Shown in pieces: positions 28,404 to 38,319 of a stretch of 64,000 nucleotides of DNA (position 1 is the stretch's first letter; every line of letters begins with the position of its first letter). Source of the stretch: Ustilago trichophora (taxonomy: Eukaryota > Basidiomycota > Ustilaginomycetes > Ustilaginales > Ustilaginaceae); NCBI GenBank assembly GCA_900323505.1, contig OOIN01000011.1:372001-436000 (forward strand). The letters run 5' to 3'. The notes below the pieces were generated by a model. That model made no database searches, had not been told where the DNA came from, and was given only the letters and a program-made list of their open reading frames with translations. Position numbers and translations under genes: made by a program.

Positions 28404-31388
28404 ATGGAGTGTCCTGCAAATGACAGCCCTGACCTTGATGATTGTAGAGCCTTAAACCCCCGGTCTTACAGCAGCACCTGGTCCGCCTGCTTCACCAACC
28501 GCCGCCAATCGCAAAGCCGTCGCGCGTCCACCTCATCAACTCCACCTCGAGTTCGATCTTCGTTGAACCTCGTCCTCGTTCTTCTTTGCAGCCTCGCTCT
28601 CTTCGTAGCTTTCGGCCCACTTCCTGTCCAAGCTTCCGTTCTTCCCACCGACGTCAGTCAGCCGCGTGCTAGTTTCGACGTCCCTCTCTCGCATTCCGCA
28701 TTCTCGGACATAGCTCACGATGATCGATTCATAGCCTCTGCTCAGCAGGGTCGCGGCGACGACGCCCGACCCTACCATGTTGACCTTACCTTCCCTTCCA
28801 ATGGTGACATTTTCCAATGGATTCAAGATGAAACTCGCCACCTCAAGAATGGCGATGCCCTCGAGTCTCAGGCGTTCCTGGATGCGCTTTACCAGCGTCT
28901 TTCCGTCCAGCGACGATCCGCCCTCGCCGAGGCCACCCCTGAGGCTGCCTCCAGCTCTTCGGGCTTGCGCTTTTGGAAGCGTGCCACATCCAGCGGAGGC
29001 GAGGGCGCCTGCAAAGAGAAGGAGCTCGAACAGTGGCAAAAGGCCGTCTATGGTCTCTTGATCCCCATCCTTGTCGTTCTTTCCGGTCTCTTCGCCGGTC
29101 TCACCCTAGGCTACATGTCGCTTGACGAGACTCAGTTGCAGGTCCTCTCGCTCCAAGGCACTCCCAAGCAGAAGATGTATGCCGAAAAGATCATGCCCAT
29201 TCGCAAGGACGGACATCTCCTTCTCACTACGCTCCTCATCGCCAACATGATCACCAACGAGACGCTCCCCATCATTGCCGATCCTCTGCTCGGTGGTGGT
29301 GTCCAAGCTGTCATTGTCAGTATCGTCCTCGTCGTCATCTTTGCCGAGCTCATCCCCCAATCGGTCTGTTCGCGATACGGTCTTGCCATCGGTGCCAAGC
29401 TGGCTCCTCTCACACGTGTGGTCATGCTCATCCTTTGGCCCATCGCCTACCCAGTCTCCCGAGTGCTTCACTGGACCCTCGGCCCTCACCACGGTATTGT
29501 CTACAGGCGTTCCGAACTCAAGGAGCTTGTCAATATGCACGCCGCTACTGCGGGCCGAGGTGATCTCAACAATGACACTGTCACGATTGTCGGTGGTGCC
29601 CTTGATCTTCAGGAGAAGGTTGTCAAGCAGGCCATGACCCCCATTGACAATGTCTTTATGATCTCGATCGACTCCAAGCTTGGCTACGAGACGCTCCAGC
29701 AGATCGTCAGCTCCGGTCATTCGCGTATCCCCGTCTACCAAGAGATTGAGATTCCCGTCAACCGCGCTCGTGGAGGCAGCGGTACTCTTACGCCCATCCG
29801 TGGTGGCTTCCTCAGTGCCTTGAGCCGTAAAGCCAGCAACACGCAGAGCAAGACCTCGATTGACGATCAGCGCACTCTCGAAGGTAGTCTTTCCACCGAT
29901 AAGGATTTGTCTGCAGTCAACGCCGAGTCGCAAGACTCGACTGCCACTGCTGGCGGTGCTGCCACTACGACCACGATCAAGCGCAAGAAGATCATCGGTG
30001 CTCTGCTCGTCAAGCAATGTGTTCTTCTCGATCCCGAGGATGAGACTCCCGTCCGCGACATGGTCATCAATGCTCTGCCCACCGTTCCTGCTGACGAGCC
30101 GCTGCTCAACCTGCTCAACGTCTTCCAAGAGGGTCGCTCGCACTTGGCTATCGTCTCGTCGCGCACTCGACGCTTCTCGCCCGGCTCTTTCGTCGATATC
30201 GGCAACGAGAATGATCCCCGCAAGACGCAGAACTTGGTCCGATCCGGCACTGCCGCTCGCATCGAGGACCTCGGCAACATTGACGAGGAGAAGCAGCTCG
30301 ACGACTCGGCCATCAAGAAGTCAAGCTTCTGGTCGCGTCATCTTCGTCGACACCACCACGACAAGCACAAGTCCAACTCGCTCGATTTACCTCCCGAGGC
30401 TCTTGAGGATGATGTTGATGCCGGCGCCGTAGCCACCGAGATGGCCCAGCGCGACGTTCCCATTGGTATCATCACGCTCGAGGATGTGCTCGAGGAGCTC
30501 ATTGGCGAAGAGATTCTCGACGAATACGACTCTGAGGTTGAGCAGAACTTTGCTCAGCTCAGCCCTCCACCCAGCCCTGGTCACAAGGAGATGGTCGACA
30601 AGAAGGTCGAGACGCCTAGTGATGCCGAGACGCTGCAGTTGCCGGGCTCGATTCTCAAATTGCCTACCAGTCCAAAGATCGCTCTGCCCCGCTTCAAGCT
30701 TGGTCGCAGTGCCAGTCAGAAGGAGACTGATGTCAGTGCCGCACCTGCTTATGACAACGCTTCGGTCCCTCCCACTCCTGTCATCGAGAGCAGCGCCGAG
30801 GTGCCCGCAACCAAGGAGACAGGGGAGAAGAATGAGGGTGTCCACTTCCCTTTCGATGTAAGCGAGCCTCAGGGCCGCGCTGCCGTTGTTCGGGAGAGCG
30901 GTGTCACTTCGCGACCGTCCTCGCGTCCTGGCTCTCGCCCCGTCTCACCTGGCCCAACCACTGCGCTGAGCGGTAGCGAAGATGCCGCCCTGGTTGCTCC
31001 GCGCGCCAACAAGCCTGTCGTGATTCGACACCAGGCGCCGGACGGCACCATCGCCACTGCCATTGTCGGCGAAGGCCTCTTGCGCGGTCGCACCACCACT
31101 CTTGCCTCCGAGCGCATCGCTAGCGGGAGTGGAGACGTCAGCCGAAGCAACACGCCCTCCGGCACGCGTGTCAGTCGATTCAAGAGCACGCCTCTTCCTG
31201 GAAGCGTTCCAGGCACGCCGGTCACAGCCACCGCACCCCGAGCTAAAGCATTCGGCAAGCCCGAAGTGGGATCCGCCTTTGCTGAAGAGGAGGCTGTCCC
31301 CGTTGCCGTAGCTAGCCCCGAAGAGCTCGAGTCGGATGACAAGAAAAAGCAGCTCGGAGGCGACAGTGACGACACTGACACCCTGTGA
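28404..31388 (+). CDS. MAM3: DUF21-CBS (CNNM/Mam3-like) membrane protein
   Basis: The protein has 994 residues. CNNM/Mam3 proteins are implicated in divalent cation (Mg/Mn) handling; yeast Mam3 sits in the vacuolar membrane. A hydrophobic N-terminal segment (LNLVLVLLCSLALFVAF, about 54-70) is a signal or anchor, then an approximately 140-residue luminal region. The DUF21 domain (about 210-385) begins GLLIPILVVLSGLFAGLTLG and contains LLIANMITNETLPI and VIFAELIPQSVCSRYGLAIG. CBS repeats follow: VKQAMTPIDNVFMISID with SGHSRIPVYQE, and later GIITLEDVLEELIGEEILDE, with a large disordered insert between them. The C-terminal 300 residues are Ser/Pro-rich and disordered. Start ATG is the first in frame. 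Confidence 0.9.
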   Translation: MECPANDSPDLDDCRALNPRSYSSTWSACFTNRRQSQSRRASTSSTPPRVRSSLNLVLVLLCSLALFVAFGPLPVQASVLPTDVSQPRASFDVPLSHSAFSDIAHDDRFIASAQQGRGDDARPYHVDLTFPSNGDIFQWIQDETRHLKNGDALESQAFLDALYQRLSVQRRSALAEATPEAASSSSGLRFWKRATSSGGEGACKEKELEQWQKAVYGLLIPILVVLSGLFAGLTLGYMSLDETQLQVLSLQGTPKQKMYAEKIMPIRKDGHLLLTTLLIANMITNETLPIIADPLLGGGVQAVIVSIVLVVIFAELIPQSVCSRYGLAIGAKLAPLTRVVMLILWPIAYPVSRVLHWTLGPHHGIVYRRSELKELVNMHAATAGRGDLNNDTVTIVGGALDLQEKVVKQAMTPIDNVFMISIDSKLGYETLQQIVSSGHSRIPVYQEIEIPVNRARGGSGTLTPIRGGFLSALSRKASNTQSKTSIDDQRTLEGSLSTDKDLSAVNAESQDSTATAGGAATTTTIKRKKIIGALLVKQCVLLDPEDETPVRDMVINALPTVPADEPLLNLLNVFQEGRSHLAIVSSRTRRFSPGSFVDIGNENDPRKTQNLVRSGTAARIEDLGNIDEEKQLDDSAIKKSSFWSRHLRRHHHDKHKSNSLDLPPEALEDDVDAGAVATEMAQRDVPIGIITLEDVLEELIGEEILDEYDSEVEQNFAQLSPPPSPGHKEMVDKKVETPSDAETLQLPGSILKLPTSPKIALPRFKLGRSASQKETDVSAAPAYDNASVPPTPVIESSAEVPATKETGEKNEGVHFPFDVSEPQGRAAVVRESGVTSRPSSRPGSRPVSPGPTTALSGSEDAALVAPRANKPVVIRHQAPDGTIATAIVGEGLLRGRTTTLASERIASGSGDVSRSNTPSGTRVSRFKSTPLPGSVPGTPVTATAPRAKAFGKPEVGSAFAEEEAVPVAVASPEELESDDKKKQLGGDSDDTDTL

Positions 31389-31924
31389 TGCTCCGTAGCC
31401 TGACAGTCGCAAACATGCGATGTGCTTTTTCGTCCCTTTGTTCCCGAAAATCAAAAGTTCGCTGCTTCCTTTCTGCATTGCTTGCTGTGTGATTGATGCA
31501 TCTTGTGTGTGGGGTAACATGTGATGAGTGGCTGCGTTCCGTGGCGGAGAGGAACCGCTGTGTGCAACCAGTTTCAAGGTGCGACGCGCGGGCGATTTGG
31601 AGCTTTCTTTCATGCCCACGCCGATCTGCGTGTTGCTCTGGCGTGTGCTTCCAAATTTCCGTTCCAAAAGGTGGGGTTCCTGAAATTCATCCAGTCCGCT
31701 TGTCTCGGTAGCATCGTCCAAGCCTTACGAAACCACTACTGTAGACACCGACCTGCACTGAAGCAACCCTGCAAAGACAAACACACGCAAGCTCAGAGCC
31801 GAGGCGGACGTAGCTGCGTAGCTGCTCAGCGTCATTCTCTCTTAAGCCAGCCAAGACAAGCTTCAGAACCTTCTTCATCACCCACCCACTCCACCAACTT
31901 CACTTCATCAAGTTTGCGTTCGAG
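31389..31924. promoter_or_regulatory. Intergenic region MAM3 / ARA2-like
   Basis: A 536-base tandem spacer. It carries ACTACTGTAGACAC near 31736, a partial form of the repeated TACTGTAC motif. Nothing else stands out. Confidence 0.4.
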
Positions 31925-33331
31925 ATGCCGGTATACCCTGCTGTTGAGCCTTCCAACTCGGACTTCCCCGAGCAGCCTGCCCTCGAATCTTTGGCCGAAG
32001 ACGCACTCAAAGGCGGTCTAGCTCCATGGCGCACCAAACCGATCAATGATCCCGCCTCGCTCTCCTCTGGTGCAGGCGACCTCGCCTCTGATGCATCCCC
32101 TCTCGTATTCGGCGGAGGTGTATTTGGACAAGACATGTACAACACCTCTGAAACGCTCGCTTCCGATCTACCCATTCGAACCGTCCGTCTGGCCCTCCGC
32201 TACGGAATCAACGCCTTCGATACCTCGCCCTACTACTTTCCCTCCGAATTTACGCTCGGCAACATTCTCAGGAGACTAGCACCCGAGTTTCCAAGGGAGA
32301 GCTATTACATCATTACCAAGTGCGGACGTTACGGACCCGAGAAGGAGCATTTCAACTACACAGCCGAGAAGATCGACGCAAGTGTGAGAGGAAGCTGTAA
32401 GAGACTTGGGACGGACTACTTGGATGTGGCCCTGACGCACGATGCCGAGTTCGTGTGCGACCAGGTGGGACGCAGTCATGAGGCTGGATGGGAGAGCGGC
32501 ATTGTTTCCAGCCTTGTCACGCCGCAGCAGGTGGGAGAAGCACAAACGCGAGAGGAGGTATTGCAGTCCTTAGGGTTGGCTTCGAACCTCGAAGCTGCTT
32601 CCAAGGTTCACGGTAAGGGCGACAAGCAGTTCCTGGAGGCTATTGGAGCGCTGTTCAAGCTCAAAGACGAAGGTGTCATCAAGCGAGTGGGTATCTCTGG
32701 CTATCCTCTGCCCGTCCTGCTGCGTCTGTCGAGGCTTGTAGCCACCACAGCACCTTACAGACCACTGGACGTGGTGTTGAGCTACTCGAATCACTGCCTG
32801 CACTCTGACGTGCTGGAAGGCTGGAAGGATCTTTTCGCCGCCGACCCGCGTGGCGAGAGCGGAGCAGATTCGCTTCAGGAGCTGAGCTGGAAGGCACCGC
32901 TGCTTATGAACGGCTCTCCCTTCTCGATGGGACTTCTCACCGATGGCACTCCTCCTGCCTGGCATCCAGCCAGCGACGCCCTGAAAGCAGCAACTAAGGA
33001 AGCCAGCCAGACGCTCCTTGCCCAGGGAAGCTCACTCACCATGACTTCGCTCACATACGGCTTCCGCGGGTCCGAGATCCCTCACCCAAGTGGGAAGGGC
33101 CCCCAGCTGAGGACGCTCGTCGGACTCAGTCACCCGGACCACGTACATAGCGCGGTGGAGGCATACCGCGTCCTAAGCGCCGGTGCTACTGAGGCTGGCA
33201 ACGCCCTCTTCCCATTCAAGGACCAAGAGAAGCTGGAGGCGTACAAGAAGCAGTCAAAGAACGAGGAGTTGGTCAGAGATTTGTTCGCCGAGAGAGGCGT
33301 GCGAGAGTGGAGCTGGTCTAGCGGCTTGTAA
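31925..33331 (+). CDS. ARA2: Aldo-keto reductase, D-arabinose 1-dehydrogenase (Ara2)/L-galactose dehydrogenase-like
   Basis: The protein has 468 residues. Fungal Ara2-type enzymes oxidise D-arabinose with NAD+ in the D-erythroascorbate pathway. Motifs: LVFGGGVFGQDMYN, the catalytic Asp/Tyr segment NAFDTSPYYFPSEFTLGNIL, the Lys strand YYIITKCGRYG, RGSCKRLGTDYLDVALTHDA, and KRVGISGYPLPVLLRLSRLV. It is longer than yeast Ara2 (335 residues) because of an N-terminal extension of about 55 residues and a 50-residue insert after the THDAEF strand. The C-terminal region has LLMNGSPFSMGLLTDGTPPA. No intron. Substrate specificity cannot be fixed from sequence. Confidence 0.83.
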   Translation: MPVYPAVEPSNSDFPEQPALESLAEDALKGGLAPWRTKPINDPASLSSGAGDLASDASPLVFGGGVFGQDMYNTSETLASDLPIRTVRLALRYGINAFDTSPYYFPSEFTLGNILRRLAPEFPRESYYIITKCGRYGPEKEHFNYTAEKIDASVRGSCKRLGTDYLDVALTHDAEFVCDQVGRSHEAGWESGIVSSLVTPQQVGEAQTREEVLQSLGLASNLEAASKVHGKGDKQFLEAIGALFKLKDEGVIKRVGISGYPLPVLLRLSRLVATTAPYRPLDVVLSYSNHCLHSDVLEGWKDLFAADPRGESGADSLQELSWKAPLLMNGSPFSMGLLTDGTPPAWHPASDALKAATKEASQTLLAQGSSLTMTSLTYGFRGSEIPHPSGKGPQLRTLVGLSHPDHVHSAVEAYRVLSAGATEAGNALFPFKDQEKLEAYKKQSKNEELVRDLFAERGVREWSWSSGL

Positions 33332-34019
33332 GAACGTCACATCCGGAAAGGAAGAGCATTTTTGGTACGACTGTCATTCATGGCACCTTTGCACCGATCG
33401 ATTGTTCTCGCTCGTATGACAATGAGCTGTTGTGTGCGGGTGTGTGTATATGTGTGTTCGGATGGCAGAGAGTGGACATGGCCAGAAAAAATCATGTTGC
33501 ATGTTAGTATTCGGAGCTAACATACTTTGCGGCTGTGAAAATTGCTTGAGTGTGGAGGAGAATGGCTCGATCACGGAACTGCGCCAGTCATTGCCAAAAT
33601 CGCGGTTGCAGACCGGCAGAGTGTCCCCAAAAATTGAGCTTGAGCCATCTGACGCGTACGCTGCTGCAATTCATCCAACTGCCAACCAGCTGCATGCCGC
33701 TTCTCAGATCAACACCATCACTCAGTGTCACCCTTGTCACCATCATCACTTGCACATAGCACGTAGCACACGTCCTCCATCGAACCGCTCAGCCCCTCTG
33801 CATCGACGACGACAACTATTCCGCAGCTGCGTGAAGGACCCTATTGCTTCATTGCACCATATCCACCCCCCCGGTCTAAGCACGGATACTTCCACTCGTA
33901 TACCGACAGCGTCAGCAAGAGCTAGAAAGTTGAAAGACGAATTCGCCAAACATTCGTGTTAGCAGCTTTATCTATATCGCATCTAACTTGATTGTAGTCA
34001 AGAGCACTCGGGGCGCATC
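33332..34019. promoter_or_regulatory. Intergenic region ARA2-like / RPN6
   Basis: A 688-base tandem spacer with a short TG-rich run (about 33431-33456). The part just before RPN6 (TTGATTGTAG) could be the end of a leader intron, but no donor was fixed. Confidence 0.4.
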
Positions 34020-35453
34020 ATGACAGCAGCACAGACAGTAGCACAGGCCGACGAGGCCATCAAGGCGGGGAACAATGCAGAAGGCGAGCGTATTCTCAAG
34101 TCGATCCTCTCCAACCAGTCCTCTTCCTCCGACGATGCCTTCCTTAAGGAGCAGGAAGCAGCGCTCCTCCGTCTCGGAGAGCTCTACCGCGATACCAAAG
34201 ATGCCGATGCGCTTGCAGAAACCGTTCGATCCTCCCGCACCTTCATGTCTTCCATCGCCAAGGCCAAGACCGCCAAGCTGGTCCGCACCCTCATCGACTA
34301 CTTCCATGACATTCCCGGTAGCCAGCAGACCCAGATCCAAGTAGCCAAAGAAAACGCCGAGTGGGCCAAGTCTGAAAAGCGCATCTTTCTCAAGCAGAAC
34401 CTCGAGACCAAGCTCATCGGTCTCTACTTTGAGAATCAGAACTACCGCGAGGCTCTCCCGCTGATCGAAACGTTGCTGCGCGAGCTCAAAAAGCTGGATG
34501 ACAAGATGATTCTCACCGAAGTCCACCTGCTCGAGTCCAAGGTCAACCACGCCATCTCCAACTTGCCTAAGGCCAAGGCTGCCCTCACATCAGCAAGAAC
34601 CGCAGCCAACTCGATCTACTGCCCTCCGACATTGCAGGCTCAGCTCGACATGCAGGCTGGTGTGCTTCACGCCGAGGACAAGGACTACACCACCGCCTAC
34701 TCGTACTTTTTCGAGACGCTCGAAGGATTTGCCCTCCAAGACGATTCGCGTGCCCCACTGGCGCTCAAGTACATGCTCTTGTGCAAAATCATGCTCAACC
34801 TGAGCGAGGATGTCAACAGCATCATCAGCGGCAAGCACGCCACAAAGTATGCAGGGAGGGATGTTGAGGCGATGAAGGCCGTTGCCAAAGCTCACGAAGA
34901 TCGAAGTTTGGAAGGCTTTGAGCAGGCGCTCAGGACGTACAAGGAGGAATTGTCCAACGATCCCATTGTCAAGAGCCACTTGAGTGCGCTCTACGATACA
35001 CTGTTGGAGCAGAACTTGCTCAGGGTGATCGAGCCATACTCGAGGGTGGAGATTGCTCATATTGCCAAGGAAGTTAGGCAGCCGGTGCGCGAGGTTGAGG
35101 TCAAGTAAGTTGCCGTCCCTACAGAGATGAACTTGTTGGAAGAACGAACGCTGACAGAATTGTTGCTTTTGCTTACCGGGGTGCAGGTTGAGCCAGATGA
35201 TCTTGGACAAGGTCCTCCATGGAATCTTGGACCAAGGCGCCGGATGTCTTGTCGTGTACGACCAACCGGTAGAAGACGTAAGTTCGCTCCCGCAACTCCC
35301 GATAATGTTTTCCTCTATTACTTTTCGTCTGACCCATTTCGGCTCTCGATTGCTATGTGACGACAGAAAACATACCAAGTGACACTGGACACCCTCAAGC
35401 ACGTCGGCAACGTCGTCGATTCACTTTACAAGAAGGCCAACAAGCTTGCATAA
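34020..35453 (+). CDS. RPN6: 26S proteasome lid subunit Rpn6 (PSMD11), three exons
   Basis: Exons are 34020-35104, 35187-35277 and 35367-35453, with GTAAGT donors and CAG acceptors; the product has 420 residues, the normal length. Rpn6 clamps the lid to the 20S core and ATPase ring. TPR-like helical repeats occupy the first 230 residues ([40 protein letters not shown]), followed by a PCI domain: [40 protein letters not shown], and the winged helix with [13 protein letters not shown] and [20 protein letters not shown]. The end ([22 protein letters not shown]) matches the family's C-terminal helix. Convergent with the aminotransferase gene, 198 bases apart. Confidence 0.96.
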
Positions 35454-35651
35454 CCTTTTTGACTTTCATGGCCGTTGCACTTTCTTGCAGTTGTTGTAGA
35501 ATTTCATCGATAGGACACACGCAGAGACTGTGCGATTGTTTGACTTTGTGCAGAATCGTCACCAGATTTTTCGTTTTTTTTTTTTTCTGGAATTGATCGG
35601 AGACAAAGTGACATGAGACGAGACGAGGGGAGAGGAGGCAGGTGAACGACT

Positions 35652-37293
35652 TCAATGGTGCTTGGTATCGGCATGAGCGGTCTTTGTGGGGGCGAAACCT
35701 TTTCCGAGTGTAGCATTATCGGCGTGATTAGGATCGGCTTTGGCGATCACGCGCTCCAAGGCGTCCAAACCTCGATCGATTTGTGCGAGATCTGGACCGT
35801 AGGAGATGCGGATGAATTTTTCGCATGGACTGTGGACAATGTTCCTCCTGTGTGCAGGGTTGATATCGAATGCGAGTCCTGGTACAACGATGCATTTCTC
35901 GCGCAAGAGCTCTTCGAACATGACCAACCCCGAGTTGAGCGGAGGCGGTAAAGGTTCGAGTGACAACCAGATGTAAAAAGTTGCCTGAGGTTGGATTTTA
36001 ACGGGTAGACCCATTTTGGCTAGTCGGTCAAGGACGTGTTGACGTTTGTGACGGAAGAGCTTTTGTAAAGCGATGCGGTCCTGATTGCAACGGTCGATGT
36101 TGAGCATTTGCAAAGCCATGCATTGCATGGGGTGCGAGGTGCCGCCGTCGAGAAAGGATCCGGATTGGTTGAGAGCCGTGATGATGTCCTTTGGTCCTAC
36201 AACCCAGCATACTCTCCAACCAGGCAGACGCCATCCTTTGGTAAGTCCGTCGATGAGAACTACGGGAGTCTCGTTGATATCGTCGATGTGTTCCGCTGCA
36301 GAATTGGCACGGCCGAGGGGACCCTCGTGCATGTACCACGAGTAAAACTCGTCGAGCAAAATGGTACATCCCAACTCCTTGGACGTCTGGACAAGTCGCT
36401 TCAATTCTTCACCCTCAATCAGCATTCCCGTCGGGTTGCGTGGATTGGACATGATCATAGCAGACAAACCGCGCCCTTTGATCTCCTTGCGCAAGTCATC
36501 CGTCGACAATTTAAACCGCTCTTGCTCGGACAAAACGGTAGGGATGGGGACGAGAGACTTGAAGACACTGAGCATACTTTCGTAGCTGGTATATTCGGGA
36601 AGTTGATAACCGCAGTTGACGGGGCCAATGACGGACGCTAGTCGAGTCATGCCTGCCCTCCCGCCTGGAGTGATACACACATTCTCATAGCTAAACTGCT
36701 TGTCTTTGCCTTGTCGAAACGTCTGGTTGTAGTAGTTGGCGACGGCTTTACGAAGCTCCATTGTCCCCGTGTTTGGCGCATACTCGTGTACGCCGTCTCC
36801 AAATTTGGTCAGATCAAAGTGAAGCGAACGAGGGGCTCCACCTTCGATGTCGCCTACCTCCGGGGCGCCTTGACCCATGTTGGCCCATTCAGGATTGCCA
36901 TAGTAGAAGCCGTTGCTGGTGGCTCTGTCTGTGACAAAGATGACCCCTCTAAAGACGTCAAAGACTTATTAGTCAAACACTTCCTAACATACTGCAATGC
37001 AAGTGGATCGGTGTATGTACTTACGTGCTGCCTGGATGCTCGATGGCGGGGAATTGTTCACCAATGACTTGTGGGTGCGGTTGCGATTTGAATGCTTTCA
37101 CGTCGGCATCGTCGACGGCATGCGCGGAGATGTTGGAGGCGCGAGGTTGGCGACCAGAGTGACCGGGGTGAGAGCGGAAGATGCGGTGCGCTTCGGACTC
37201 GTCTTCGTGCTGGATGGCAGAGAGAACGGCCTGAGCGGCAGCTTTGAGCTTTTTGGCGGGTCGATCGACGTCAGACTCTGCGTGAGAGGCCAT
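35652..37293 (-). CDS. PLP-dependent class I/II aminotransferase, one intron
   Basis: Exons on the minus strand are 37293-37025 and 36948-35652, joined across a 76-base intron (GTAAGT donor, CTAAT branch, TTTAG acceptor); the product has 521 residues. The fold-type I motifs are clear: VHEYAPNTGTMELRKAVANY, VCITPGGRAGMTRL, MIMSNPRNPTGMLIEGEEL, LLDEFYSWYMHE, and the Schiff-base lysine in LIDGLTKGWRLPGWRVCWVV, then FIRISYG with the carboxylate-binding Arg. The N-terminal 90 residues include a basic AKKLKAAAQAV stretch and are longer than usual. The second exon alone would begin at an internal ATG and lose the strand VIFVTDRATSNGFYYGNPEW, so the two-exon model is better. Substrate unknown; aspartate-, aromatic- or alanine-type activity cannot be separated. 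Confidence 0.87.
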
Positions 37294-37799
37294 ATTTGCG
37301 ATTGGGTCGTGGGAAGTTGTTGGATCCGGAGCGGTGGGACTTGGTAGAAGACGAGATACTCTCGATGATATATAGGGAAAGGAGAAAAAGTGACGGCGGA
37401 TCAGAACCAGAAGCTGTCGCTGACCCGCCCTGAGAAGGAGGCAAACAGATGCCGAAACTGGCATCATGCAGAATGACAGCTGCCGGCGGCCAGACCTTTT
37501 GACTGCGGTGGTCCGTGCTTCAAAATTCGCAGGCAAAGGACGCGTTGACCGACACAGGATCATGCGAAATGCAGCCGCGGCAAGACGAATTCTAGATCTG
37601 ACCCTCCATCACAACTCGGCAGCGAATGGAAAGAACCCTCGCTCAACTATCAGCAAGATCGTGATGCCACATGCTGAGGGACCAGTGAGAAGAAGCTCTT
37701 GTGATCACAGCCGAACAAGTGAACGGTTCAAAGCGACAAAGTCTGGGGTGCAGATGAACGCTGTTACAATAAGCTTGTTGGGCGGCCACCAAACAAAGA

Positions 37800-37813
37800 T
37801 ACTGTACTGTACA
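37800..37813. repeat. Double TACTGTAC motif
   Basis: TACTGTACTGTACA contains two overlapping copies of the octamer, in the divergent promoter between the aminotransferase and ABC transporter genes. Confidence 0.75.
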
Positions 37814-38017
37814 ACATCAGTTGGAAAGCCGCCGGGGTCGAAGCGCAAGGATGATTCTCTGCTCTCGAGCTGATTGACCTGACTGTTGTCTTCGCCATTG
37901 TCCGAAGCTGAACAGAAATGGCGCAGCAAACAAAGAAAACGCGGCTTCCGGAACTGGAAGAGAGAGAGAAGTGGGAGAGAGCAACACAAAACAGGATCGC
38001 GTGCTTTTGTCGAATGC

Positions 38018-38020
<3 letters not shown>

Positions 38021-38051
<31 letters not shown>
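38021..38051 (+). repeat. Poly(A) tract, 31 bases
   Basis: An uninterrupted run of 31 A preceded by CCAT and followed by GGTGG, 269 bases upstream of the ABC transporter start. Such tracts exclude nucleosomes in fungal promoters. It is not the tail of a retrocopy as far as I can see: no coding remnant adjoins it. Confidence 0.85.
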
Positions 38052-38053
<2 letters not shown>

Positions 38054-38319
38054 TGGAGAGGCCAAAATGGCTAAACTCACAAAGTGCTTAGATGAAGCCG
38101 CAAAATCCAAAAATGTCGCAAAAAAAAAAGAAAAAGAGGAAAAAGAAAAGTCAACTCGTCAGACCAAGTCCAACACAATCCGATCCATGCTTCCTACCGC
38201 AACACATTCATCGCTTCACCAACCTCGACTCAACTGGCCGCAAACCGGTCCATCTGCAAGACTTGTTGCGCTCGCTCTCATCGTAGTCGAATCAGAGCAG
38301 GGTAGAGCGCGCCGTGCGC

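Larger units (their letters stand above)
37294..38319. promoter_or_regulatory. Divergent region aminotransferase / ABC transporter
   Basis: A 1.03 kb region with TACTGTACTGTACA at 37800-37813 and a 31-base A run at 38021-38051. Other short A runs follow near 38120-38145. Confidence 0.55.

Noticed and set aside
36879..36948. Aminotransferase starting at the internal ATG 36878 without an intron
   Set aside because: Loses a conserved strand (VIFVTDRATSNGFYYGNPEW) and the well-formed intron that joins it to a good upstream exon starting at 37293.
38021..38145. A-rich tract as the tail of a retroposed gene copy
   Set aside because: No degraded coding sequence or target-site duplication is visible next to it.
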